Part shown: positions 35,090 to 42,625 of the stretch, piece after piece
Position numbering within the stretch: position 1 is the first letter of the stretch
Layout of the letters: every line of letters begins with the position of its first letter
From: Thiovibrio sp964588325
GTDB lineage: Bacteria > Desulfobacterota > Desulfobulbia > Desulfobulbales > Desulfurivibrionaceae
Reading direction: 5' to 3'
Length of the DNA: 64,000 nucleotides
NCBI GenBank assembly: GCA_964588325.1
Contig: CAZPOR010000007.1
Location: 124,001-188,000 of the forward strand
Made by a program: the position numbers and the translations under genes
Notes under the pieces: model-generated
What the model was told of the DNA's origin: nothing
The model's database searches: none
The model's input: only the letters and a program-made list of their open reading frames with translations

Positions 35090-35119
35090 ATAATAGTTTT
35101 TCCGGGTGGTGTTTGTCAA
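35090..35119 (-). promoter_or_regulatory. tRNA-Leu promoter
   Basis: TTGACA (35119-35114) and TATTAT (35095-35090) on the minus strand are 18 bases apart and lie about 16 bases before the mature 5' end. This is a near-consensus sigma-70 promoter. Confidence 0.75.
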
Positions 35120-35224
35120 GAAAATTTACAAGAGCCTTCATAAAAAATCTCTCTGTCCGGCGGCTTGACCTTTTCCCGGTTGTCGCCTATTGTATGCGCA
35201 CACTCAATCAGGACGCCCATCACC

Positions 35225-36199
35225 ATGGATATATTCACAAACATCAGCGACATACCAGCCCCTTTCCCCAGGGCCGCCGTCACCATCGGCAACTTTGACG
35301 GCGTCCATCTGGGCCATCAAATTCTTTTCTCCGAGGTGGTGAGCCGCGCCTACCAAAACAAGGGCGCCAGCGTGGTTGTGACCTTTGAGCCGCATCCGCT
35401 CAAGGTGGTCCGTCCGGACATCGGCCTGAAGCTCATCTCCACCGCCGAACAGAAAAAAGAGCTCATCGCCCTGGCCAATATCGATGCGCTGATCATCCTC
35501 CCCTTTACCAGGGAATTTGCCAACACCCCGGCCGAGACCTTTGTGGACCAAGTCCTGCGCAAAACCATCGGCGTCCAGGATCTGGTGGTGGGGTACGACT
35601 ACGCTTTCGGCAAGAGCCGCCAGGGCGACATCCCCTTTCTGCAGGAGCAAGGCAAGGCCAAGGGCTTCACGGTTTCGGTGGTTGAGCCCTACTATGTGGA
35701 CGGGATGCTGGCCAGCAGCACCAAAATCCGGGAGCTGGTGGGGCTGGGCAAGATGGTCGATGTCAAGAAACTGCTGGGCCGCTATTACCAGATCCGGGGC
35801 GAGGTGAAAATGGGCAAACAACGGGGTGGCCCCCTGCTGGGCTTTCCCACCGCCAACCTGGCCATTGCCGAGGAAGATCTCTGCCCGCGTTTGGGGGTGT
35901 ACGTCACCCAGGTGATCTATGACGGCAAATGCTACGGCGGCGTACTCAACATCGGCTACAACCCGACCTTTGAGGGGCAAAAACTTTCCGCCGAAACCCA
36001 TATCTTTGATTTCAACCAGGATATCTACGGAAAACCGATCAAGATAAACCTGCTCCGCTTCCTGCGAGGAGAAAAGAAATTCTCCGGCGCGGGAGAGCTG
36101 GCAACCCAGATCGGCCAGGATGTGACAGAGGCAAGGAAGGTGCTTGCCTCTGCCCAGCAGGAGATCCTTCTCGCCTGCGAGGAAAAGTACAACCGATAA
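35225..36199 (+). CDS. ribF: Bifunctional riboflavin kinase/FAD synthetase
   Basis: A 324-residue enzyme converting riboflavin to FMN and then FAD. The N-terminal nucleotidyltransferase has TIGNFDGVHLGHQ and VVGYDYAFGKSRQGD; the C-terminal kinase has GFPTANLAI, GVLNIGYNPTF and ETHIFDFNQDIYG. The start at 35225 fits the family N-terminus; 20 extra residues upstream are unlikely. It is monocistronic with a strong terminator. Confidence 0.96.
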   Translation: MDIFTNISDIPAPFPRAAVTIGNFDGVHLGHQILFSEVVSRAYQNKGASVVVTFEPHPLKVVRPDIGLKLISTAEQKKELIALANIDALIILPFTREFANTPAETFVDQVLRKTIGVQDLVVGYDYAFGKSRQGDIPFLQEQGKAKGFTVSVVEPYYVDGMLASSTKIRELVGLGKMVDVKKLLGRYYQIRGEVKMGKQRGGPLLGFPTANLAIAEEDLCPRLGVYVTQVIYDGKCYGGVLNIGYNPTFEGQKLSAETHIFDFNQDIYGKPIKINLLRFLRGEKKFSGAGELATQIGQDVTEARKVLASAQQEILLACEEKYNR

Positions 36200-36231
36200 A
36201 AAAAGCCCGCCTCTTTCAAGGCGGGCTTTTT
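36200..36231. terminator. Bidirectional terminator between ribF and the chemoreceptor gene
   Basis: AAAAAGCCCGCCT (36200-36212) pairs perfectly with AGGCGGGCTTTTT (36219-36231) around a 6-base loop. It serves both convergent genes. Confidence 0.92.
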
Positions 36232-36251
36232 CTTGCTCTCACGGACAGGGA

Positions 36252-37868
36252 TCAGAAATCCTCGAACTTTTCATCTTCAAAGGGAATCACCTCCTCAGCC
36301 TTTTTCTTGCCGGCCGAGGCTGGCGGCAGAGCCTTGACGGCGACCTTCGCTTTTGGCGGCGCCGTCAAGGCCTTGCTCGCGCCCTGGCGGGAGGTCTTCT
36401 GCCTGCCTGCCTCCGGCGGCCGTTTTAACGCGCTGCTGCTTTTCTTGACCCCGCCGCTGACCAGCACCGCCAGATCATCCACATAATTTTTCATGTACTC
36501 GGCCTGGGCGCTCAACTCCTCCGAGGCGCTGGCCGCCTCTTCCGAGCTGGCCGCGGTTTGCTGGGTCACCCGGTCGATTTCGGTGATCGCCGAGTTGACC
36601 TGATCAAGTCCAGAGGTCTGCTCCCCGGAGGCAATGGCAATTTCATCAACCAGACTGCCCACCTTGGCCGCGACCTCGGCAACCTCGCAGAAATCCTCGT
36701 TGGTTTGCACCAACAGCTCCTCTCCCTCCTTCACCTTTTTCACCGTGCCTTCGATGAGCTCCGCGGTGTTGCGGGCCGCTTCCGCCGCCCGCATGGCCAG
36801 ATTGCGGACCTCGTCGGCGACCACGGCAAAGCCCGCCCCGGCCTCGCCGGCCCGGGCCGCCTCAACCGCGGCGTTCAAGGCCAGCAGGTTGGTCTGGAAG
36901 GCGATCTCGTCAATGGTTTTGATGATCTTCGAAGTCTGCTCGCTGGCCTTGGAAATTTCTTCCATGGCCACGGTTTGCGCGGCCATGGACTGATTGGCCT
37001 TGCCCATCACCGTATTCACCTCGCGCATGAGCGAATTGCACTCGGCGGCATTATCGGCATTGCGCCGGGCCATGGTCGAAACCTCTTCCAGGGAGGCGGA
37101 AGTCTCTTCCAGGGAAGCCGCCTCCTCGGAGGCGCCTTCCGCCAAGGTATGCGCCGAGGAGGAAAGCTGACCCGAGGCGGAAGTCACCTGAGCGGCGCAG
37201 TCCTCCAGCCCATTAATGATTTTGCCGACCGGAGTGATGACAAAATGGGACAAACTCCAATACACCGCAAAGCACAGGGCCAGCACCACGCAACCGATGG
37301 CAAGAACAATGACCAGCCCCAACCGCCAGGAGGCCGCGGTCAGCTCCTCCTGGGTGGTCCGCACCAGATCCTCGATGCGGAGGGAGACTTCCTCGGAATT
37401 TTTCTCCACCCCGGCGAAGCTCAAGCCTACCTCGACAAATCCGATCCCCTTGCCCTCAAAGAGGATTTCCTTGCGCAGGGTCTCCTTGGCTTGCTCCTGC
37501 CCCTTGGCCTCGGCAAGCACGTTCTTGTCCTTGCCGTAAAAGACCACGGAAACGACGTCTTCGTCGTTTTTGGCGTTGGCGGCAAGCCTGGTCATGGAAT
37601 CGAAATCATAGCCGATGATCAGGGCCGATCCGGTTTGAGCCAGGAGCGCGGCCACGGACTCCCCTTTTTGCCTCAATTTCCCGGCCAGCAGCTTTTCCTG
37701 CTCCGCCTGTTCGGATTTCAACCGGTTGATGAACCCTTCCGCCTGTTTTTTCTGTGAACTGCTGGCGGTGAAAATAGCCACCACCGCCAGCACCACCATC
37801 AGAGCCTGCGCCAGGATTGAAACGATGAGAATGAACCTGGCGGCAATTCCTCTATTTTTCGAAGCCAT
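36252..37868 (-). CDS. Methyl-accepting chemotaxis protein
   Basis: A 538-residue transmembrane receptor. It has an N-terminal helix (10-33), a periplasmic sensing domain (about 35-185, with GYDFDSMTRLAANAKND), a second helix near 190-215, a short HAMP-like region and the signalling domain with the hairpin tip EAARAGEAGAGFAVVADEV. The ligand is unknown. A Lys/Pro/Ala-rich tail ends in PFEDEKFEDF, not the NWETF-type pentapeptide, so any CheR tether differs. No che genes are near. Confidence 0.95.
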   Translation of the reverse strand: MASKNRGIAARFILIVSILAQALMVVLAVVAIFTASSSQKKQAEGFINRLKSEQAEQEKLLAGKLRQKGESVAALLAQTGSALIIGYDFDSMTRLAANAKNDEDVVSVVFYGKDKNVLAEAKGQEQAKETLRKEILFEGKGIGFVEVGLSFAGVEKNSEEVSLRIEDLVRTTQEELTAASWRLGLVIVLAIGCVVLALCFAVYWSLSHFVITPVGKIINGLEDCAAQVTSASGQLSSSAHTLAEGASEEAASLEETSASLEEVSTMARRNADNAAECNSLMREVNTVMGKANQSMAAQTVAMEEISKASEQTSKIIKTIDEIAFQTNLLALNAAVEAARAGEAGAGFAVVADEVRNLAMRAAEAARNTAELIEGTVKKVKEGEELLVQTNEDFCEVAEVAAKVGSLVDEIAIASGEQTSGLDQVNSAITEIDRVTQQTAASSEEAASASEELSAQAEYMKNYVDDLAVLVSGGVKKSSSALKRPPEAGRQKTSRQGASKALTAPPKAKVAVKALPPASAGKKKAEEVIPFEDEKFEDF

Positions 37869-38080
37869 TCACGATCCCCTTGCTGGATATGCGCTTGTGT
37901 CGTTGAAGAATTATTTAGCCATCTTGGCATCACCTTTTTTGATTTTTGATGCGCATGCGTTTTTTTTGCGTGTGATGGCCGATGGTATTTTTTTAGCGAA
38001 CCACGCCTCGCCCGGCGGCCGCAATGGCCCCCCCTGCTTGCCAAAAAACCGCGCAAGGCGTGAATCCTCAACCCCTCGGG

Positions 38081-38974
38081 CTAATTGGCAAACGCCCCAT
38101 ACTTAAGGGCCTTCAAACATTCCCGCACGCTTTTGAAATCCGCGGGCGGCGCCCAGCCGATGATCCCGGCCTTCTTGGCCGCATCGGAATCTGACTTTAC
38201 CGCCAAGAGGGCGTCGCCGAATTTCTTGACCTTGGCGGCATCAACATGCTTTGCCGCGGCCATGGGCCACTCGGGATAGAGCTCGGTGCTGCGGACAAAG
38301 GGGAAGCTGTCTTTGATCGGGTTGATGATCTTGAAGTCGGCCAGGGAGATCTTGCCTTCCTTTTCCATGGCCTCCAGGGTGTCGGTGCGCACGGTGCCTG
38401 CGTCCATGGCCCCGTTCTTCACGGCCAGAACCACGTTGTCATGCTTGCCGCCTTCCTTGAACTCGGCGAAATCCTTCCTGTAGTCGATGCCGTTCTGCAG
38501 CAACAACCGCAGGGCCATCTGGCCGCCGCCAAAAGAGGAAGTCTTGACTACCATGAACTTCTTGCCCTTGAGGTCGGAAAGCGTATTGAGGGGGCTGTCC
38601 TTGCGCACAAAAATCACCCCGCCGAACTCCTTGACCGGCTTGCCGTTCGCCGAGTTGACCTGCATGGCCACGGGTTTGGCGCCGTAGAGCTTTTCCATCT
38701 CCACGAAAAAGGCGGAGTTCGCCAGCATGAAATCGATCTTGCCGTCCCTGAGCATGGGCTCAATGGCGTTGAACTCCAGCGGCATAATGGTGACCGGCTC
38801 ACCCATCTTGCCGGTGAGATACTCCCCGGTGGCAGCCCATTCCTCCATGACCTTGGGCGCGCCCCGCAGGGCCAGGATTCCGACCTTGATTTCCGCGTGC
38901 GCCGCTGCGACAAACATGGCGCTGACCAGCAGAGCCAGCCCCATCATCCCCATTTTCTTCATGCTGCTTCCCAT
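38081..38974 (-). CDS. PhnD/SsuA/transferrin-family periplasmic binding protein
   Basis: A 297-residue secreted protein. The start at 38974 (GGAGAG upstream) gives a signal peptide with a hydrophobic core and cleavage after AAAHA. The mature protein has the PhnD-like pattern EIKVGILALRG, GKIDFMLANSAFF, VIFVRKDSPLNTLSDLKGK and KTSSFGGGQMAL. Relatives bind phosphonate, phosphite or other oxyanions. No cognate permease or ATPase is encoded beside it, and it has its own promoter, so it may act as a chemoreceptor or sensor ligand carrier; the adjacent downstream gene is a chemoreceptor. Confidence 0.85.
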   Translation of the reverse strand: MGSSMKKMGMMGLALLVSAMFVAAAHAEIKVGILALRGAPKVMEEWAATGEYLTGKMGEPVTIMPLEFNAIEPMLRDGKIDFMLANSAFFVEMEKLYGAKPVAMQVNSANGKPVKEFGGVIFVRKDSPLNTLSDLKGKKFMVVKTSSFGGGQMALRLLLQNGIDYRKDFAEFKEGGKHDNVVLAVKNGAMDAGTVRTDTLEAMEKEGKISLADFKIINPIKDSFPFVRSTELYPEWPMAAAKHVDAAKVKKFGDALLAVKSDSDAAKKAGIIGWAPPADFKSVRECLKALKYGAFAN

Positions 38975-39119
38975 AACATCTCTCCTCGCTGTATTGTTTT
39001 TTGCTTTTTCCGGAGGATCCGGAACCCCATACAGACACGACAAGGAACCTTCCTGCGCCGGCCGGGAGCCGGACGCCGGAAGCACAATGGATAGGTAGTA
39101 ACACCTACACAGCATTTAT

Positions 39120-39164
39120 TGTATAATTTTCAGGAGAATAGTGTCAAAGGTAATTATCCTTTGA
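39120..39164 (-). promoter_or_regulatory. Promoter and operator-like palindrome of the PhnD-type gene
   Basis: On the minus strand TTGACA (39147-39142) and TATACA (39125-39120) are 16 bases apart. The palindrome TCAAAGG-N7-CCTTTGA (39144-39164) overlaps the -35, a typical repressor position. A second imperfect dyad (TAGGTAGTAACACCTA, 39091-39106) lies just past the expected start, in the ~140-base leader. Confidence 0.55.
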
Positions 39165-39184
39165 TACAAAAAACAGCCATGAAT

Positions 39185-39880
39185 TCACTGTGCCAGACAC
39201 AGGCCGTCCCGGACCAGGATGGTCCTGTCGGCATGGCGGCAGGCGTCCGGGTTATGGGTCACCATAATGATGGTCAACCCCTCCTGGTTCAACTGGCGAA
39301 GCAGCCCCATGACCCCTTCCGCTGTCTCGCTGTCGAGGCTGCCGGTGGGCTCATCGGCCAGCAGGATGGGCGGCCGGTTGACAATGGCCCTGGCAATGGC
39401 GACCCGTTCCTGCTCGCCGCCGGAAAGCTGGTCCGGCAAACGGGAGGCCTTGGCCCCGAGCCCAACCTTTTCAAGAACCGAACGGGCCATGCCGTCTTGC
39501 TCCTTGGCGGAGATGCCGGTGATGGCCATGGGCAGCTTGATGTTTTCCAGCACCGTCAGGTAGGGGATGAGCTGAAAGGACTGAAAGATGATGCCGATAT
39601 ACTCGCTGCGGAAATCAGCCCGCTGTTCGCTGCTCAGCCCATAGACATCCAGGGAATCCACCAGAACCTGCCCCCGGCTCGGATGATTGAGCCCGCCGAG
39701 CACGGCAAGCAAGGTGCTTTTCCCGGAGCCGGATTGTCCCATGATGCTGATGAACTCCCCGTCGTCCACCTGAAAATGCATGTGCCGGATGGCGCTCACC
39801 GTGTTCGCCCCGACGTGGTAATCCTTGCCGATATCCCTGATCTCGATGAGATGCTGTGCTGCCTGTTCTTTTGCTGGCAT
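39185..39880 (-). CDS. ABC transporter ATPase, LolD/MacB type
   Basis: A 231-residue ATPase with Walker A GQSGSGKST near residue 48, signature LSGGEQERVAIARA, Walker B PILLADEPTGSLD and the H-loop VTHNP. GEQERVAIARA is typical of the MacB/LolD/FtsE group that works with FtsX-type permeases. It is separated from its permease gene by a 110-base nested inverted repeat but shares its strand. Substrate is discussed under the DUF2318 protein. Confidence 0.92.
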   Translation of the reverse strand: MPAKEQAAQHLIEIRDIGKDYHVGANTVSAIRHMHFQVDDGEFISIMGQSGSGKSTLLAVLGGLNHPSRGQVLVDSLDVYGLSSEQRADFRSEYIGIIFQSFQLIPYLTVLENIKLPMAITGISAKEQDGMARSVLEKVGLGAKASRLPDQLSGGEQERVAIARAIVNRPPILLADEPTGSLDSETAEGVMGLLRQLNQEGLTIIMVTHNPDACRHADRTILVRDGLCLAQ

Positions 39881-39916
39881 GACTCCTCCTTACAGGGCCT
39901 GATGATACCCCCAAAA

Positions 39917-40025
39917 TAAGCGGCCACAGGGGGCCGCAGATGCGCGGAAGAGACCTGTCCGCTATACATCAGGTATGCGGACAGGTCGATGACAAAGCAG
40001 ATGCGGTGCCCTGTGGCCGCTTATC
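39917..40025. repeat. Nested inverted repeat between permease and ATPase genes
   Basis: Perfect 16-bp outer arms (39917-39932 ATAAGCGGCCACAGGG with 40010-40025) enclose perfect 11-bp inner arms (GACCTGTCCGC 39953-39963 with GCGGACAGGTC 39978-39988). The non-paired parts contain a direct repeat GCAGATGCG. It starts 3 bases after the permease stop. As RNA it would form a long two-tier hairpin inside the operon. Confidence 0.8.
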
Positions 40026-40028
40026 TCC

Positions 40029-41186
40029 TTACAAGGCCCGCAGCGCTTCGCTGGGGTCAAGACTGCTGCCCTTCCTGGCCGGATAGAGGCTGGCCAGCAG
40101 GCTGAGGGAAATGGAAAGCAGTATGGCCAGTCCGCCGAGCGGAAGATTCACCCCGGAAAAGGCTCCGCCGGGGATGACCACAGGCAGGATCGACCAGGCA
40201 ATGAGATTGCCGCCGGCAAAACCCATGAAGCCGCCGACAAAACCGACCACAATGGCTTCCAGCAGAATGATCTGCATGACATGTCCCCGTCGAAAACCGA
40301 TGGCCCGGAAGATGCCGATTTCGCGGGTCCGCTCGTTCACCGCCCCCATCATGGTGACAAAAACCAAAAGCGAACCGATGAAGATCACCAGCCCGGCAAC
40401 ACCGTAGCTGAAAGCCTTGAACAACTCGATGGATTGCATCTTGGCCATCACCGCCTGCCTGAGCGCCGTGACCTTGGCGTTGGGGAATTTCTCGGCGATC
40501 TGCAAAACCAGCTCGGTGATCGGGCAATCCCGGCAGAAAGCGGCGATCTCCACCAGGGAAACGACGCCCTTTTTGCCCAGGACTTCCTGCACGGCATGCA
40601 GATCGCCGATGATCATGCCGTCTTCCGCGGCTCCTGTAGGCTGGAGGATAGCAGTCACCGTGAAGGTCCGGGAGCCAAGCGGCAGGGTGTCGCCGACGGC
40701 AAGATGCAAGGCCGCCGCCGCCTCAGCCCCGGCAACCAGATCCCCCGAAGCCGCCGGAGCGGCGCCGTCCAGATGCCACCAGGTTTTCAGCGGCAGCTCC
40801 ACCGCAAAATCAACCCCCATCAGGAGCACCTGCCGCCCCATGACCTGGGCCGCGCCGAGAACCTTGGGGGCCACCGCCCCGAGATTTTCGCGGTTTTCAA
40901 TTTCCCGGATACCCGTGAGGTCTTGCTCCTTAAACTCCTGGACTGCGTAGTTCACGCCGCCCACCGTGATGCCGCCGTAGCTCAGGGCAAGATTCTCGCT
41001 TTTGGGAACCATGACGATATTGGCCCCAAACCGGTCCAGCCTTTCCTCAATGTCCCGGGTCATGCTCTCCGTGATGGACAACAGGGTAACAATGGTGGCG
41101 ATCCCCAGCACCAGGCCGAGCACGAGAAAAATCACCTTGCCCTTGCGGCGCTTGAGGTTGCTATACGAGATATGATAGAGCTTCAT
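40029..41186 (-). CDS. FtsX/MacB-type ABC permease
   Basis: A 385-residue permease. An N-terminal helix (about 17-40) precedes a ~220-residue periplasmic MacB_PCD domain, then three membrane helices (FtsX domain) with MMGAVNERTREIGIFRAIG, the coupling-helix motif. A CRDC pair sits in the periplasmic domain (FCRDCPITE). This family often works in mechanotransmission or periplasmic export rather than import. It lies 31 bases after the preceding small gene. Confidence 0.9.
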   Translation of the reverse strand: MKLYHISYSNLKRRKGKVIFLVLGLVLGIATIVTLLSITESMTRDIEERLDRFGANIVMVPKSENLALSYGGITVGGVNYAVQEFKEQDLTGIREIENRENLGAVAPKVLGAAQVMGRQVLLMGVDFAVELPLKTWWHLDGAAPAASGDLVAGAEAAAALHLAVGDTLPLGSRTFTVTAILQPTGAAEDGMIIGDLHAVQEVLGKKGVVSLVEIAAFCRDCPITELVLQIAEKFPNAKVTALRQAVMAKMQSIELFKAFSYGVAGLVIFIGSLLVFVTMMGAVNERTREIGIFRAIGFRRGHVMQIILLEAIVVGFVGGFMGFAGGNLIAWSILPVVIPGGAFSGVNLPLGGLAILLSISLSLLASLYPARKGSSLDPSEALRAL

Positions 41187-41217
41187 CTGTTTTTTCTCCG
41201 CGCAAGCGCGGCCGCCG

Positions 41218-41658
41218 CTACTGGCCGCCGGTCGCCTCGGCCTCCTTTTTCATGGTGTGCAGCCGCTGGTGGTGGCCGACCTCATTGAGCAGCACCGCCT
41301 GCGCCCCCTGCTGCAGGAAAAAAGCGGAAATCCTTGCCGTGTCAAGCACCCCTTTGTTGAAGGTAATGACAACCCGCGAGCCATGGCCGTCCATCACCAC
41401 TTCGCGCACCCCCTCCTGCTTTGTGAGTTCCGCCAGCACCCGTTCCGATGCAACCCGCTCTCCGGACAATTTGTAAATTGCGTCCTCAAGCTGGCGATTT
41501 TTCAAAAAGACGATGGACCTGGGGATGACAACCATTCCCAGGCCGAGAAGAATGGCAAGGGAGACCAGGGCGGCCACGCGGCCGAACCCCATCCCCCGTT
41601 TTTTCACCCCCAGAACCCGCTCCCGCTTTTCCCGGTATTTTTCAAGATCGTACGCCAT
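41218..41658 (-). CDS. Small membrane-anchored protein with a ferredoxin-like C-terminal part
   Basis: A 146-residue protein. A basic cytoplasmic start (EKYREKRERVLGVKKRG) is followed by one membrane helix (about 27-47) and a ~90-residue outer part. Its pattern (VREVVMDGHGSRVVITFNKG, then a helix, then AVLLNEVGHH) resembles the beta-alpha-beta fold of heavy-metal-associated domains but lacks the CxxC. His-rich GHHQRLH near the end could bind metal. No family recognised. It follows the DUF2318 gene by 15 bases. Confidence 0.7.
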   Translation of the reverse strand: MAYDLEKYREKRERVLGVKKRGMGFGRVAALVSLAILLGLGMVVIPRSIVFLKNRQLEDAIYKLSGERVASERVLAELTKQEGVREVVMDGHGSRVVITFNKGVLDTARISAFFLQQGAQAVLLNEVGHHQRLHTMKKEAEATGGQ

Positions 41659-41673
41659 CCGCAGTGGTGCTCC

Positions 41674-42138
41674 TTACTTTTTATATGTGCAATACCAACT
41701 GTTCCGGTCGATGTCGGCCATGGCAATCACCAGCGTGTTCCCTTCGATGGTTCTGGCCAGGGGAGCCGGATTGCAGCCGCCTTTCACCTCGTTGATCCTG
41801 GCCGAGGCAAAACGCATGCCGCAGTTGAGACAGACCATCTCATCACCGCTCTGCTCGTAGCCCTTGCCCGCACGGTAACAGACATCGCAGGCGTCTATGG
41901 CCGACCGGATAACGCCGTCTTTGCTTTTCAGCACAAAAAAAGTCACCATCACCCCGTCGCCTGCCTGGACCTTGAAATGGTGGGCTTTGCCGTCATCAAT
42001 GGACGCCACGGGGATTTCCAGCCTTCCCTTGGCCGGGGTCAGGGTTTTCACCTTGCCCCCCCACAAACCGGCCATGGCCGCACCGGCCAGCGCCACAAAC
42101 ACCGTTACCGCCACAATCACTCCAGCCGTTTTTTTCAC
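41674..42138 (-). CDS. DUF2318 domain protein, putative metal-transport component
   Basis: A 154-residue exported protein with signal peptide KKTAGVIVAVTVFVALAGAAMA. The DUF2318 core shows IDACDVCYRAGKGYEQSGD and VCLNCGMRFASARINEV followed by GGCNP: five Cys in a pattern suited to metal or Fe-S binding. In Campylobacter, a DUF2318 protein is encoded with the Ftr1-P19 iron system and an ABC-type unit, the same gene association seen here. That makes iron or copper handling plausible, but Ftr1 and P19 are absent here. It overlaps the upstream gene by 4 bases. Confidence 0.85.
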   Translation of the reverse strand: MKKTAGVIVAVTVFVALAGAAMAGLWGGKVKTLTPAKGRLEIPVASIDDGKAHHFKVQAGDGVMVTFFVLKSKDGVIRSAIDACDVCYRAGKGYEQSGDEMVCLNCGMRFASARINEVKGGCNPAPLARTIEGNTLVIAMADIDRNSWYCTYKK

Positions 42139-42434
42139 CGCGCATCTCCCTGTTTCCTTTTTTCGGCATCAGTACCGTCAAACCTTTTCCTGAACAGCTC
42201 CCGCCAGGACGCCGCCGTTGCAGGGCAGACGTTTTGGTCACACCCGGAGCAGGCCTGCGCCCTTGGCGCTCCGCCGGTTATTCCAGTGGGCGCCCGCATC
42301 ACAGGCGTGATGTTTTTGGACTTCCAGGCAGTAAAATGAGGATTGCCAATCCCCCACCAGATTCCGGCCAGAATGCCAAGCAACCCCACTGTTCCGAAGA
42401 TATATCGCTTCCCGCGCCCGGTTTTTGCATCCAT
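42135..42434 (-). CDS. Small Cys-motif membrane protein, first gene of the DUF2318 operon
   Basis: A 99-residue protein with a short basic start, one membrane helix (IFGTVGLLGILAGIWWGIG) and an outer segment containing ACSGCDQNVCPAT, a CxxCxxxxC cluster. No family recognised. The ATG at 42434 has AAGGAGG 12 bases upstream. It overlaps the DUF2318 gene by 4 bases and is the first gene after a sigma-54-like promoter. Confidence 0.7.
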   Translation of the reverse strand: MDAKTGRGKRYIFGTVGLLGILAGIWWGIGNPHFTAWKSKNITPVMRAPTGITGGAPRAQACSGCDQNVCPATAASWRELFRKRFDGTDAEKRKQGDAR

Positions 42435-42471
42435 TCCCGCAGCCTGCCTCCTTGCAATGCCATTCAGTCAA

Positions 42472-42487
42472 AGCAAAGCCCATGCCG
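42472..42487 (-). promoter_or_regulatory. Putative sigma-54 promoter of the DUF2318/ABC operon
   Basis: On the minus strand CGGCATG-N4-TTGCT keeps the invariant GG-N10-GC and the full -12 element TTGCT; the -24 half matches at five of seven positions. The predicted start near 42461 leaves a ~27-base leader containing AAGGAGG. The gene pair directly upstream encodes a sigma-54-dependent activator and its kinase. Confidence 0.55.
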
Positions 42488-42576
42488 CCGCGACACAGAA
42501 CACGACAGCCCTCTTCCCGGCTGGTTTTACAGGCGTGACTCGAAAATGAAAGCGATGGAAACAGTGAGGTTATGAA

Positions 42577-42607
42577 GAATATTCGCCAAGACGCCTACAG
42601 AATATTC
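42577..42607. promoter_or_regulatory. Tandem GAATATTC sites, candidate activator-binding sites
   Basis: AGAATATTC occurs at 42576-42584 and again at 42599-42607, 23 bases apart (about two helical turns). Each is built on the perfect palindrome GAATATTC. They lie 116-146 bases upstream of the predicted sigma-54 start, the usual distance for a NtrC-family enhancer, and just past the stop of the activator gene. Confidence 0.5.
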
Positions 42608-42625
42608 TCCACTGAACAAGGACAA

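Noticed and set aside
39185..39200. A TGGCAC sequence near the end of the ATPase gene as a sigma-54 promoter for the PhnD-type gene
   Set aside because: The GG-N10-GC rule fails (TC at the -12 position), and a good TTGACA/TATACA promoter lies closer.
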